Below, in pieces: positions 26,828-34,936 of a stretch of DNA of 64,000 nucleotides. The notes under the pieces were generated by a model. That model did not search any database. It had not been told where the DNA came from and saw only the letters and a program-made list of their open reading frames with translations. The DNA lies in NCBI GenBank assembly GCA_964352475.1, contig CAYGSL010000003.1:62001-126000 (forward strand), in the 5' to 3' direction. The position numbers and the translations under genes are program-made. The DNA comes from JAUIET01 sp964352475. GTDB lineage: Bacteria; Pseudomonadota; Gammaproteobacteria; Pseudomonadales; JAUIET01. Numbering within the stretch: the first letter of the stretch is position 1; the number at the start of each line of letters is the position of its first letter.

Positions 26828-28008
26828 AACCCGAAATAGCCAAGTTACAAGCTTACCCTTTCCAAAAACTGGCGCAGCTTAAAGCGAATTCACTACCACC
26901 CGATGAACTCAGAGCTGTTTCGCTTTCCATTGGGGAACCGCAACATCCTTCACCAGAATTTGTGCTGCAAATACTTAGAGACAATGAATCTCGTTATGGC
27001 GGTTATCCAGCGACACGCGGATTAGAGGAATTGCGCCAAGCCTGCGCGATATGGCTGCAACAGCGCTTCATGCTGACCTCTGTTAACTCCGATACCCAGG
27101 TTTTACCATTAGCAGGTACGCGAGAGGGCTTGTTTTCTATCGCACAATGCCTGATTGACAGTTCGGCAACCTCCCTGGTGATGATGCCCAACCCATTCTA
27201 CCAAATCTATGAAGGCGCGGCGCTGCTGGCTGGCGCCGAGCCATTCCTGATGAATGCAAATGCCGCAAATGGCTATTTCGCAGATCTCGACAGCATTACG
27301 CCCGCGCAATGGGAACGCTGCGCAATGCTGTATGTCTGCTCACCCGGCAACCCGACGGGTGCGGTCTGCTCTATGGACTACTACACCAAACTCATTGAGC
27401 TCGCACAGCGGTACAATTTCGTCATTGTGTCAGATGAATGCTACTCGGAAATATACTTCGAAAAACCTCCGGTTGGTTTGCTGCAAGCCTGCGAGCAGCT
27501 TGGGAATACAGAATATTCACGCTGTCTTGTTATGAACAGCTTGTCGAAACGCTCGAATCTTGCCGGGCTGCGATCCGGTTTCGTTGCTGGTGACGCCCAG
27601 CTTTTGGAAAAGTATCTTTTGTACCGGACCTACCATGGCAGCACGCTTCCAGTACCCGTGCAATTAGCCAGCGCCGCTGCCTGGTCTGACGAACTACATG
27701 TTCAGGAAAACCGCGCCAGCTACACCAGAAAATTCAAACTGGCCGATTCGATACTCGCACCCTGTTGGCCCATCCACATGCCCGATGCGGCGTTCTTCCT
27801 ATGGGCACCCACGCCAATCGACGATGAGGAATTCACACGTCGATTGTTTGAAGCGAGCAATGTCACGGTACTGCCAGGCAGCTATCTTTCACGCGAAACC
27901 CAAGAGGGTAACCCCGGAGCTAATCATGTACGAATGGCTTTGGTCGCCGATGAACAACAATGCGCTGACGCCTTGCACCGAATCGCAGATTTCATGCAAA
28001 AATTGTAG
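26824..28008 (+). CDS. dapC: Succinyldiaminopimelate transaminase
   Basis: PLP enzyme that aminates N-succinyl-2-amino-6-ketopimelate in the succinylase route to meso-diaminopimelate and lysine. 394 residues, class I/II aminotransferase fold. The PLP-binding lysine lies in NSLSKRSNLAGLRSGF; VCSPGNPTGAV and VSDECYSEIYF are cofactor-site blocks; FLMNANAANGYFADL and HVRMAL are also typical. Assigned to DapC rather than ArgD by its position between glnD and dapD/dapE and by its similarity to the Pseudomonas-type DapC; this last point is judgement from motifs. Confidence 0.9.
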   Translation: MKPEIAKLQAYPFQKLAQLKANSLPPDELRAVSLSIGEPQHPSPEFVLQILRDNESRYGGYPATRGLEELRQACAIWLQQRFMLTSVNSDTQVLPLAGTREGLFSIAQCLIDSSATSLVMMPNPFYQIYEGAALLAGAEPFLMNANAANGYFADLDSITPAQWERCAMLYVCSPGNPTGAVCSMDYYTKLIELAQRYNFVIVSDECYSEIYFEKPPVGLLQACEQLGNTEYSRCLVMNSLSKRSNLAGLRSGFVAGDAQLLEKYLLYRTYHGSTLPVPVQLASAAAWSDELHVQENRASYTRKFKLADSILAPCWPIHMPDAAFFLWAPTPIDDEEFTRRLFEASNVTVLPGSYLSRETQEGNPGANHVRMALVADEQQCADALHRIADFMQKL

Positions 28009-28047
28009 CGTCAAAGCTGACGCTGATTAAGTCAGCATTGCTCCAGC

Positions 28048-28092
28048 CTAGACTAGTCTAGTCTCGTACCAGCTCCGGGTTTTTGCTATGCT
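28048..28092 (+). promoter_or_regulatory. Promoter with upstream palindrome before the Spx-like/dapD/dapE genes
   Basis: A perfect 14-base palindrome CTAGACTAGTCTAG (28048-28061) lies just upstream of an extended -10 element, TGC-TATGCT (28085-28092). The -35 region at 17 bases is poor (TCGTAC), so a protein bound at the palindrome could control the promoter. An inverted repeat GCTGAC/GTCAGC at about 28016-28036 directly after dapC may end the upstream transcript. All regulatory roles are inference. Confidence 0.45.
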
Positions 28093-28125
28093 GCGCCTCC
28101 GCCAGAAAAAAGCGAACACAACATT

Positions 28126-28470
28126 ATGATTACGCTGTACGGAATCAAGAATTGCGATACCGTGAAAAAAGCCCGCCGCTGGTTAGAGGCGCATGATCGC
28201 GAGCATCGTTTCCATGATTTTCGGGTAGACGGCCTGACAGCAGAGACGGTTGATTTTTGGTTAAAATCAAGCGATTGGAACACGGTATTGAATCGGCGCA
28301 GCACCACCTGGAAACAGCTTGGCGAAGAGCAGCGAAATGGCGTAGATGAATCCAACGTTCGCGATTTACTGGTTGCCAACCCAACGCTGGTCAAACGGCC
28401 AGTGACGGTTAAAGGCAAATCAGTGATGATTGGCTTTAGTGAAGACAAATTTCGAGACGCATTCCTGTAG
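28126..28470 (+). CDS. ArsC/Spx-family protein of the dap cluster
   Basis: Thioredoxin-fold protein of the ArsC family (Spx/YffB branch), 114 residues. It starts MITLYGIKNCDTVKKARRW, with a single cysteine (residue 10) where arsenate reductases have their catalytic cysteine, and ends with VKRPVTVKGKSVMIGF, the conserved cis-proline region. Members of this type are often found between dapC and dapD in Pseudomonas relatives; their role is not established, and a glutathione-dependent reductase activity is only suggested. Only nine bases plus an alternative frame separate its stop from the dapD leader. Confidence 0.85.
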   Translation: MITLYGIKNCDTVKKARRWLEAHDREHRFHDFRVDGLTAETVDFWLKSSDWNTVLNRRSTTWKQLGEEQRNGVDESNVRDLLVANPTLVKRPVTVKGKSVMIGFSEDKFRDAFL

Positions 28471-28523
28471 CTTGCTCCGTGCAGACCAGGAACACAACGA
28501 CTACTATATCAGGAGAAAAAAGG

Positions 28524-29564
28524 GTGACGCATTTTTGTTTGGCTATTGGAATTGGTAGCTGCAACTCCAAAGGAGATTTACTGGAAGTTTTTTATCCATC
28601 TCCTGTTTTTAATCCAGCCGATGAATTGCTAGCCTCGGTTCGCAAGGCGCTAAACCTCGAGGCTGGTAATCTCAGTATCGAACTAAGCGCAGAACAGCTG
28701 AACGCTTTAGGCAGTGCAGTATCGAGTGATTGGCCTGCAGGCGCGCGTTTGAGTGCTGACATGCGCGAACTGTCAAACGATGGTAATAAGCAAGCTGTTC
28801 TATGCGTATTAGATACAGACGCAGCACCTCAGTCGGTGGCAGAAGCGTATTTGAAGCTGCATTTGCTGTCTTTACGACATTGCAAACCACATGATGTAGA
28901 CCTTAGCGGACTGTTTGGTTTGCTGCCGAACAATGCCTGGACCAGTGAAGGTGCCATAGACCCCGCAGAGCTGGAACAGCGCCAATGGCAGGCGCGTTTG
29001 CGCGGCGAGATGCTTAGTGTCAACTCAGTAGATAAGTTTCCAAAAATGACCGACTACGTTGTGCCATCTGGTGTGCGTATAGCTCACACCGCACGCGTTC
29101 GCTTGGGCGCCTATCTGGGTGAAGGCACCACGGTTATGCACGAAGGTTTTGTGAACTTTAATGCCGGCACAGAAGGGCCAGGCATGATTGAAGGACGTAT
29201 CTCCGCTGGCGTGTTCGTTGGCAAAGGCAGCGACCTTGGCGGCGGGTGTTCTACCATGGGTACGCTCTCCGGTGGCAATAATGTCATCATTTCAGTGGGC
29301 GAAGAATGCCTGATCGGGGCAAATGCCGGCCTGGGCATCCCACTGGGGGATCGCTGCACCATAGAAGCAGGCTTGTATGTTACCGGCGGTTCCCTGGTTA
29401 GCGTACTCGACGAAGATGGGCAGGTGGCGCAAACCTGTAAAGCTCGCGAACTGGCCGGCAAGCCAGATCTGTTGTTCCGCAGAAATTCCCTCAGCGGCAA
29501 AGTTGAGTGCAAGACAAACCGCAGCGCCATTGAGCTTAATGAAGAACTTCATGCGCACAATTAG
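28524..29564 (+). CDS. dapD: 2,3,4,5-tetrahydropyridine-2,6-dicarboxylate N-succinyltransferase
   Basis: Succinylates tetrahydrodipicolinate from succinyl-CoA at the entry of the succinylase lysine branch. I choose the GTG at 28524 because AGGAG lies eight bases upstream and the resulting start VTHFCLAIGIGSCNSKG aligns with the Pseudomonas-type enzyme. This gives 346 residues (P. aeruginosa 344). A longer frame from 28479 would add 15 unrelated residues. N-terminal domain, then a left-handed helix (IEGRISAGVFVGKGSDLGGG) and CTIEAGLYVTGGS. It belongs to the longer DapD class, not the 274-residue E. coli class. Confidence 0.93.
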   Translation: MTHFCLAIGIGSCNSKGDLLEVFYPSPVFNPADELLASVRKALNLEAGNLSIELSAEQLNALGSAVSSDWPAGARLSADMRELSNDGNKQAVLCVLDTDAAPQSVAEAYLKLHLLSLRHCKPHDVDLSGLFGLLPNNAWTSEGAIDPAELEQRQWQARLRGEMLSVNSVDKFPKMTDYVVPSGVRIAHTARVRLGAYLGEGTTVMHEGFVNFNAGTEGPGMIEGRISAGVFVGKGSDLGGGCSTMGTLSGGNNVIISVGEECLIGANAGLGIPLGDRCTIEAGLYVTGGSLVSVLDEDGQVAQTCKARELAGKPDLLFRRNSLSGKVECKTNRSAIELNEELHAHN

Positions 29565-29576
29565 TAAGCTAAGGTC

Positions 29577-30713
29577 ATGAGTGATTCTGCAGTACTGGCC
29601 CTGAGCAAGGCTCTTATCCGGCGTCCTTCCGTTACCCCGGCTGATGAAGGCTGTCAGGTTTTAATGAGCGAGCACCTAAGCCGGATTGGGTTCAGCTGTG
29701 AGTCACTGCGGTTTAATGATGTTGATAACTTATGGGCTGTACACGGCCAAACTGGCCCACTGGTCGTGTTTGCAGGTCATACTGACGTGGTACCCACAGG
29801 CGCGGAAACAGACTGGAGCAGCCCGCCTTTTGAGCCAGAAGTGCGCGATGGCGTGCTGTATGGGCGAGGCGCGGCTGACATGAAAGGAAGTCTGGCCGCT
29901 ATGCTTCTCGCGGCAGAAGCTTTTGTAAGCTCCCCCGCTGCTGACTCAATCAGGTTAGGCTTTCTAATCACCAGCGATGAAGAAGGTCCAGCGGTCGATG
30001 GCACAGTAAAAGTCATGCAAGCCCTGGAGGCACGAGGTGAGAACATCGACTATTGCATAGTAGGTGAGCCTTCCAGTACTGATCGTGTTGGTGACGTGAT
30101 CAAGAACGGCCGACGTGGCTCGCTGAACGGACGACTAACAGTCACTGGCACACAAGGTCATATCGCCTACCCTCACCTGGCTGATAACCCCATCCATACC
30201 GCCATGCCAATGCTGGCAAAGCTCTGCGCAGAACAATGGGACGAAGGCAATGAGTTTTTTCAACCCAGCAGTTTTCAGATTTCAAATATTGCAGCCGGCA
30301 CCGGTGCCAGTAATGTTATTCCCGCCGAACTGTTGTGCGATTTCAATTTTCGATTTTCACCAGAGTCCACTGAACAAGAACTAAAGTCACGTACCGAGCA
30401 ACTGCTCAGCGAATTTGGTCAGAAATTTCATATCGAATGGACACTGAGCGGCAAGCCGTTTATCACCGGACACGGTCGCTTGCTAGCCGCCTGCGATAAG
30501 GCCATCACTAAAGTAACCGGTATTGCACCCACCATCAGCACCGGCGGGGGCACATCAGACGGGCGATTTATAGCGCCTTATGGCGCTGAATTGGTTGAGC
30601 TAGGACCGGTGAACGCGAGTATCCATAAAATTGATGAGCATGTACGAGTAGCCGATTTGGAATTGCTGGTCAGTTGTTACGAAGAACTATTGAACGAGCT
30701 TGCTGCACCTTAA
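29577..30713 (+). CDS. dapE: Succinyl-diaminopimelate desuccinylase
   Basis: Di-zinc M20 hydrolase that releases L,L-diaminopimelate and succinate. 378 residues (family about 375). Metal site 1 in VVFAGHTDVVPTG, the bridging Asp in GRGAADMKGSLA, the catalytic Glu pair in ITSDEEGPAVDGT, and the last zinc His near NASIHKIDEH. Twelve bases after dapD and probably in the same transcript. Together with dapC and dapD it covers three successive steps of the succinylase route. Confidence 0.96.
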   Translation: MSDSAVLALSKALIRRPSVTPADEGCQVLMSEHLSRIGFSCESLRFNDVDNLWAVHGQTGPLVVFAGHTDVVPTGAETDWSSPPFEPEVRDGVLYGRGAADMKGSLAAMLLAAEAFVSSPAADSIRLGFLITSDEEGPAVDGTVKVMQALEARGENIDYCIVGEPSSTDRVGDVIKNGRRGSLNGRLTVTGTQGHIAYPHLADNPIHTAMPMLAKLCAEQWDEGNEFFQPSSFQISNIAAGTGASNVIPAELLCDFNFRFSPESTEQELKSRTEQLLSEFGQKFHIEWTLSGKPFITGHGRLLAACDKAITKVTGIAPTISTGGGTSDGRFIAPYGAELVELGPVNASIHKIDEHVRVADLELLVSCYEELLNELAAP

Positions 30714-30764
30714 TAATATTTGGCCATGGCAAGCCGTTTTGAATTCATTACCAGGAGTTAGCTT

Positions 30765-31658
30765 ATGAGCAACGACACACTCAATATTGCGTTTATTGGC
30801 CTTGGAAACATGGGTGCGCCAATGGCTCAGAACCTGGTTGGCGCCGGCCACTCTGTCACTGTTTTTGATCTGGTGCCCGCTGCTGTTGCCGCACTGGTCG
30901 ATGCGGGTGCCTCCAGCGCCGACAGTGCACTGGCTGCGAGCAACAACGCTGATTGTGTTATCAGTATGTTGCCAGCTGGCAAGCACGTTGCGAGCGTATT
31001 TCTTGGTGATGATGGCTTACTTAACTCCCTCACCCCCGGAACCATCATAATTGATTCGAGTACGATTGACGCGGAAACGGCCAGGGAAGTGGGTGCTGCT
31101 GCTGCTGAAAAAGGCGTGCATATGATTGACGCCCCAGTGTCGGGTGGTGTGGCCGCCGCTCAGGCCGGCACTCTGTCATTCATGTGCGGCGGGCCAACAG
31201 AGGCTTACGAGAAAGCCCTACCGGTGCTGCAAGGCATGGGTAAGAATATATTCCATGCGGGAGACGCTGGTGCCGGTCAGGTGGCCAAAATGTGCAACAA
31301 CATGCTGCTGTCAGTGATCATGATTGGTACCTCTGAAGCTTTACAGCTTGGCCTAAAAGGTGGCCTGGACCCAAGCACCTTGTCGGACATTATGCAGGCG
31401 AGCACTGGCCGTAACTGGACGCTGGAGCTGTATAACCCCTGCCCTGGAGTGATGGAAACTGCACCTTCTAGCAATGATTACAAGCCGGGGTTTATGGTCG
31501 ACTTAATGTGTAAAGATTTGAATCTTGCTATTGGTAATGCCGAGCAGGTAAATGCTTCTACGCCATTGGGTAGTATGGCCAAGCAGTTGTTTGATGCGCA
31601 TGCTGGTGAAGGGAATGGGCAGAAGGACTTTTCTAGTATTTTTACTACCTTGGTGTGA
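30765..31658 (+). CDS. mmsB: 3-hydroxyisobutyrate dehydrogenase
   Basis: NAD-dependent oxidation of 3-hydroxyisobutyrate to methylmalonate semialdehyde in valine degradation. 297 residues of the beta-hydroxyacid dehydrogenase family: Rossmann motif FIGLGNMGAPMAQNL, substrate motif DAPVSGGVAAAQAGTLS, catalytic lysine in GAGQVAKMCNNM, and KDLNLAIGNA. AGGAG lies eight bases before the ATG. Related tartronate semialdehyde reductases share the fold; the SGG..A.AGTL block and length fit the isobutyrate enzyme best. An HIBYL-CoA hydrolase-like gene, the preceding valine step, lies at 47020-48123. Confidence 0.85.
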   Translation: MSNDTLNIAFIGLGNMGAPMAQNLVGAGHSVTVFDLVPAAVAALVDAGASSADSALAASNNADCVISMLPAGKHVASVFLGDDGLLNSLTPGTIIIDSSTIDAETAREVGAAAAEKGVHMIDAPVSGGVAAAQAGTLSFMCGGPTEAYEKALPVLQGMGKNIFHAGDAGAGQVAKMCNNMLLSVIMIGTSEALQLGLKGGLDPSTLSDIMQASTGRNWTLELYNPCPGVMETAPSSNDYKPGFMVDLMCKDLNLAIGNAEQVNASTPLGSMAKQLFDAHAGEGNGQKDFSSIFTTLV

Positions 31659-31676
31659 GTCAACGTTAAATTGGTT

Positions 31677-31758
31677 TGTGCTGGTGCGCCGCATCAGAAC
31701 ATGCAATAGCCGTTTTTCCGCTCAGTGGGCCATCCCTGGCCCACTGAACGCCAGCACA
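31677..31758. repeat. Nested inverted repeat between convergent genes
   Basis: An inner perfect 11-bp stem TCAGTGGGCCA / TGGCCCACTGA (31722-31732 and 31737-31747) with a four-base loop is enclosed by an outer 8-bp stem TGTGCTGG / CCAGCACA (31677-31684 and 31751-31758). It lies between mmsB (plus) and rsmJ (minus), 19 bases after the mmsB stop. A bidirectional terminator is likely, although no T-run follows the stem in either direction except the TTTTT on its 5' side. Confidence 0.6.
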
Positions 31759-31855
31759 GACCCACACGATCGAAATCCGGATCTTCACTCCAGTTCAATT
31801 CGCGAAACAGGCGCTACACCTCGGACTCGATTCTTAAAAATCAACAACTTAGAGC

Positions 31856-32617
31856 TTAAAGCTTGGCAATCGCATAGCAATCGTAGCGAACCAGTTTGCC
31901 TTTATACGCAAACCCGGGCTTTGGTCCTGGCAGTGGTTGGGCGCGCATGGGTCGCTTTACGACAACGCGGTGGCTGGCCACTTGCAATGCCGTCTCAAGC
32001 AATTGAGCCTCAGCCTGCTCTGAAACGGTAGGCAGCAATTCCTTTAGCGCTTGCAATTGCTTGCGTGCAAGACTGCTCTTTCCGTGAGAGGGAAACATGG
32101 GGTCGAGGTAGACTACGTGCGGCTGGTTCTCCCCCGCCAGCTCTGGCAGTCTTTGCAAGGCGTCACCACTGCGCAGTGTCAGATTCGCCACAGCATCGAG
32201 AGTCAGAGCCTGCTCAAGCAAAGCCGCAAGCACTGGTGATTGTTCGATCATAGTTAATTCGTGCCCTGCGGCCGCCATCAAAACAGAATCAGTACCCAGG
32301 CCTGCTGTGGCGTCCACAATTCGCCGAACCGGTTCAGCCACGCCACCAATTGCCTTTATCAGCAACTCGTGGGCCAGTTTTTTCTTGTTGAAGAATCGAT
32401 GGCTGCTGGCTGACAAGTCAGCATGAATATTTCCTAGATGCTCCTTGCTGGAGTGAGACAGACTCAAGCGCTGTTCTGAGAAATGCAGAACCCAGTAGGC
32501 ATTTGCAATGTCGACCTGCTCTTGCCGGGCATACTGCGGGATCGACAGCTCATTAGCCAGCCGACGCAGGGACAGTTCAGAACCAATAGCTATGATACGA
32601 GTGTCGGATTCTTGCAT
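31856..32617 (-). CDS. rsmJ: 16S rRNA (guanine-1516-N2)-methyltransferase
   Basis: Methylates G1516 of 16S rRNA with S-adenosylmethionine. I place the start at the ATG at 32617 (MQESDTRIIAIGSE), giving 253 residues (E. coli 250); the frame is open 27 codons upstream but that part has no family match and would overlap the divergent gene. SAM-binding VDATAGLGTDSVLMAAAGHE, acidic loop MIEQSP, and the active-site VYLDPMFP (an NPPY-like motif), plus KRP near the C-terminus. Confidence 0.92.
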   Translation of the reverse strand: MQESDTRIIAIGSELSLRRLANELSIPQYARQEQVDIANAYWVLHFSEQRLSLSHSSKEHLGNIHADLSASSHRFFNKKKLAHELLIKAIGGVAEPVRRIVDATAGLGTDSVLMAAAGHELTMIEQSPVLAALLEQALTLDAVANLTLRSGDALQRLPELAGENQPHVVYLDPMFPSHGKSSLARKQLQALKELLPTVSEQAEAQLLETALQVASHRVVVKRPMRAQPLPGPKPGFAYKGKLVRYDCYAIAKL

Positions 32618-32660
32618 AGCCGGTATGATGCGCGAATAACGCTGTGATCGCGAGGTTGAG

Positions 32661-33068
32661 CTGAATAAAATCCTGTCTTCGCCCTGGCTACGAGCCACGG
32701 GCTCTGCCTTTGTCGGTTTGCTAGGTTATGGCGCCTGGGCCTGGGTTGCAAACATGAACCATGGTAGTGAGATGGCACTGCGCGCTGCGTTGACGCAAGG
32801 CACTTACAGCTTTGTTGTGACTTTGATTCTGACGGGATTGATGGAGTGCTTGTTCAGCTATTTGAGTGACTGGTCACAGCGCAATCGTTTCTATGGCAGC
32901 ACCATCCCGGTATGTCTGCTTCTCTACCTTAGCTCTTACGGCGTTAACTATCTGGCTGGTACGCCTAACATTTTGCTCACAATATTGCCCGGTGCATTGC
33001 TCAGCACCCTGTACACATTCAGTTATATTGGGGCACTGGTGAATTTTGAGAAAAAAACTGATGAGTAA
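32661..33068 (+). CDS. Small four-helix membrane protein (unrecognised family)
   Basis: About 135 residues with four hydrophobic segments (roughly residues 9-31, 47-66, 84-102 and 110-128) and a lysine/aspartate-rich C-terminus. In frame upstream there is a stop at 32637-32639 and no ATG, GTG or TTG before a CTG at 32661, which has GAGG five bases upstream and a TATGAT -10 element at 32624-32629. Starting there gives LNKILSSPWLRATGSAFVG, a natural membrane-protein N-terminus. A TTG at 32718 would drop part of helix 1. The start is therefore uncertain, with CTG preferred. It overlaps the secreted-protein gene by eight bases. No function is proposed. Confidence 0.6.
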   Translation: MNKILSSPWLRATGSAFVGLLGYGAWAWVANMNHGSEMALRAALTQGTYSFVVTLILTGLMECLFSYLSDWSQRNRFYGSTIPVCLLLYLSSYGVNYLAGTPNILLTILPGALLSTLYTFSYIGALVNFEKKTDE

Positions 33069-34527
33069 GAGACATAAACACTCTCGTGGCATATTGCCTG
33101 TAGCAATGGGGCTGGCTTTATTGTTTAGCGGCCACGCAGTGGCTGATGCACGAAACGCAGAACTGCATCAACAATACGATGAGGCCTGGAATGCGTTTAT
33201 GGATGGGCTGCAAAATGCGCGGAAAACCTTGATCGAACAACAACAGTTTGCGCCGCCCAATCAGAACGACAGGATCAGTGCCGAAGGGTATCGATATTTG
33301 CTGGCTCATCTGGAGCGCATGATTGACATGAATTTTCGCATGGACCCCAAATTTCCTGAGTTCCACGCTTCTATGAATATGCTGCGCAAGTGGACTATAG
33401 AAAACCCGGACACCATGTATCTCAAAGCACCAATCGATGCATCAGGGTATTACAAAGTTACCGGGCGGACCGCGAACCATCAGGAGTGGAAAACCTCTGA
33501 GCGCGGCCTTGCTGGTCCAAAAGCGCCCCGCATGGTGACCTTCCAGACAATCACCAACGTGCCTGGCGATACTGGTGGTCTGCAGGAAATGGCCGACTGC
33601 ACCAATGCAACACTGGATTTTCAAAACAGCTTTTCTCTGCAAGTGGAAGACGATGGTCGATTCGAGCTGTTGATTGGTGCCGAGAAGCCAAAAGACTTTG
33701 ACGGCAATTTTCTGTTATCTCGAAAGGAAATGACGTGCGCTGCAACCAGTGTCAAAAGCATCAGAGAAGCAAACTATCTTGCGGTACGTGAAATTTTTTC
33801 AGACTGGGAGAATGAGCAAGCAATTGATATGGAAATTCAGCGCCTCGACAGTATTGGCGCCGAGCGACCAGCGATCACACCGGAGGATGTAACTGAGGCG
33901 CTGAACAAAATGGCCAAGCATATGCCTAACCAGATTCGATTCTGGAATATGCTGCACGAAATTCCATTAGAGGTGTATTCAGACAAAAATCAGGATGGTC
34001 GAAGAAATATGCCACTGAATGGCATTAACCAACCTGCATTGCCTTTCACAGCCGGTGGCGTAGCCGGATCTAAGCAACTGTACGCTGCCGGATCATTCCA
34101 GATTGCTGATGATGAAGCACTGTTGGTGGTTGTGAATGCACCCGCGGAGCCACACTACATTTCGTTTCAACTTGGCACGCCCTGGGGTGAGGGACCTGAT
34201 CAACAAAACTATGTCAGCAGTCTTACCGGCCACCAAAATCCAGTCAGCAGCGATGGCAAGCGTTACTACATAGTATCCGCAACCGATCCCGGGGTTCAGG
34301 GCTGGGTAGATACCACTGGCGCCCGACAGGGCACGCATTCAATGCGATTTGTATTTAGAGATCAGCCGGATGTGGCCAATATGCCCAAAGCCAAAGCCTC
34401 TATAGTGAAGCTATCCGAACTGGCGACACGTTTACCCGCTGATCACCCAAAAGTAAGTGCGCAGCAGCGGCGGTTAGAAGTGGCTATTCGCCAATCGCAC
34501 ATCAAACAGCGCTGGCGTGGGCACTAA
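33061..34527 (+). CDS. Secreted protein, possibly DUF1214-related
   Basis: The ATG at 33061 gives 488 residues with a signal peptide (MSKRHKHSRGILPVAMGLALL, cleaved near GHAVADA); an ATG-like alternative five codons earlier would overlap more of the upstream gene. Exported, probably periplasmic, with no later membrane segment. The C-terminal third holds SATDPGVQGWVDTTGARQG and FQLGTPWGE, a pattern I associate with DUF1214-type proteins found near lipid and steroid catabolism genes; this family link is tentative. The middle contains a cysteine pair (around TNATLDF and EMTCAATS) that could form a disulfide. Coupled to the upstream membrane protein by an eight-base overlap. Convergent with the SnoaL-like gene; the stop codons overlap by four bases. 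Confidence 0.75.
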   Translation: MSKRHKHSRGILPVAMGLALLFSGHAVADARNAELHQQYDEAWNAFMDGLQNARKTLIEQQQFAPPNQNDRISAEGYRYLLAHLERMIDMNFRMDPKFPEFHASMNMLRKWTIENPDTMYLKAPIDASGYYKVTGRTANHQEWKTSERGLAGPKAPRMVTFQTITNVPGDTGGLQEMADCTNATLDFQNSFSLQVEDDGRFELLIGAEKPKDFDGNFLLSRKEMTCAATSVKSIREANYLAVREIFSDWENEQAIDMEIQRLDSIGAERPAITPEDVTEALNKMAKHMPNQIRFWNMLHEIPLEVYSDKNQDGRRNMPLNGINQPALPFTAGGVAGSKQLYAAGSFQIADDEALLVVVNAPAEPHYISFQLGTPWGEGPDQQNYVSSLTGHQNPVSSDGKRYYIVSATDPGVQGWVDTTGARQGTHSMRFVFRDQPDVANMPKAKASIVKLSELATRLPADHPKVSAQQRRLEVAIRQSHIKQRWRGH

Positions 34528-34928
34528 GGTCTTTGCCCACCACATATAACATCGGTTACTTTTTCAGTGTCCATGTACTCTTTCAGTTCTAATATTTTTC
34601 CTTCGCGCATGCGAAACAGAAAATGATAGAACTGATGATAGTGTTTGCCAGATACGTGCTCACCTACCGCCTCGCACTCGCAAGCTACAGTGTCACCTTC
34701 CGCAGTCAGCGTTTTGATCGTGTATTCCAGGCCTTTTGGAAACAACTCCAACACGCTTCCCGCAAATTCGCGAATATCACTCACACCACGCGAACCTGAA
34801 ATGAGAGTGTCCCCCATAGTTGTCACCCGCCCATCCGGGTGGTAACAAGCGGCAATGGCTTCAGCATCCCCACTGGCAATCAATACCAGAAAATCCCTAA
34901 CGAATTGCTTATTGGTTTCAACAGACAT
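34524..34928 (-). CDS. SnoaL-like / NTF2-fold protein
   Basis: 134 residues with the cone-shaped NTF2-like fold pattern: an N-terminal helix pair (NKQFVRDFLVLIASGDAEA), the AACYHPDGRVTTMGD strand region, and the FHFLFRMREGKILELKEYMDT C-terminal strands typical of SnoaL-like domains. Such proteins include isomerases, limonene-epoxide-hydrolase relatives and many of unknown role; no catalytic assignment is safe. It is the last gene of a minus-strand operon, eight bases after the luciferase-like monooxygenase, which suggests it acts on a related substrate. Confidence 0.82.
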   Translation of the reverse strand: MSVETNKQFVRDFLVLIASGDAEAIAACYHPDGRVTTMGDTLISGSRGVSDIREFAGSVLELFPKGLEYTIKTLTAEGDTVACECEAVGEHVSGKHYHQFYHFLFRMREGKILELKEYMDTEKVTDVICGGQRP

Positions 34929-34936
34929 ATCAATAC

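Noticed and set aside
31711..31718. TTTTT run before the nested repeat as a terminator U-run
   Set aside because: It precedes the stem on the plus strand, and on the minus strand it reads as A, so it cannot act as the U-run of a terminator in either direction.
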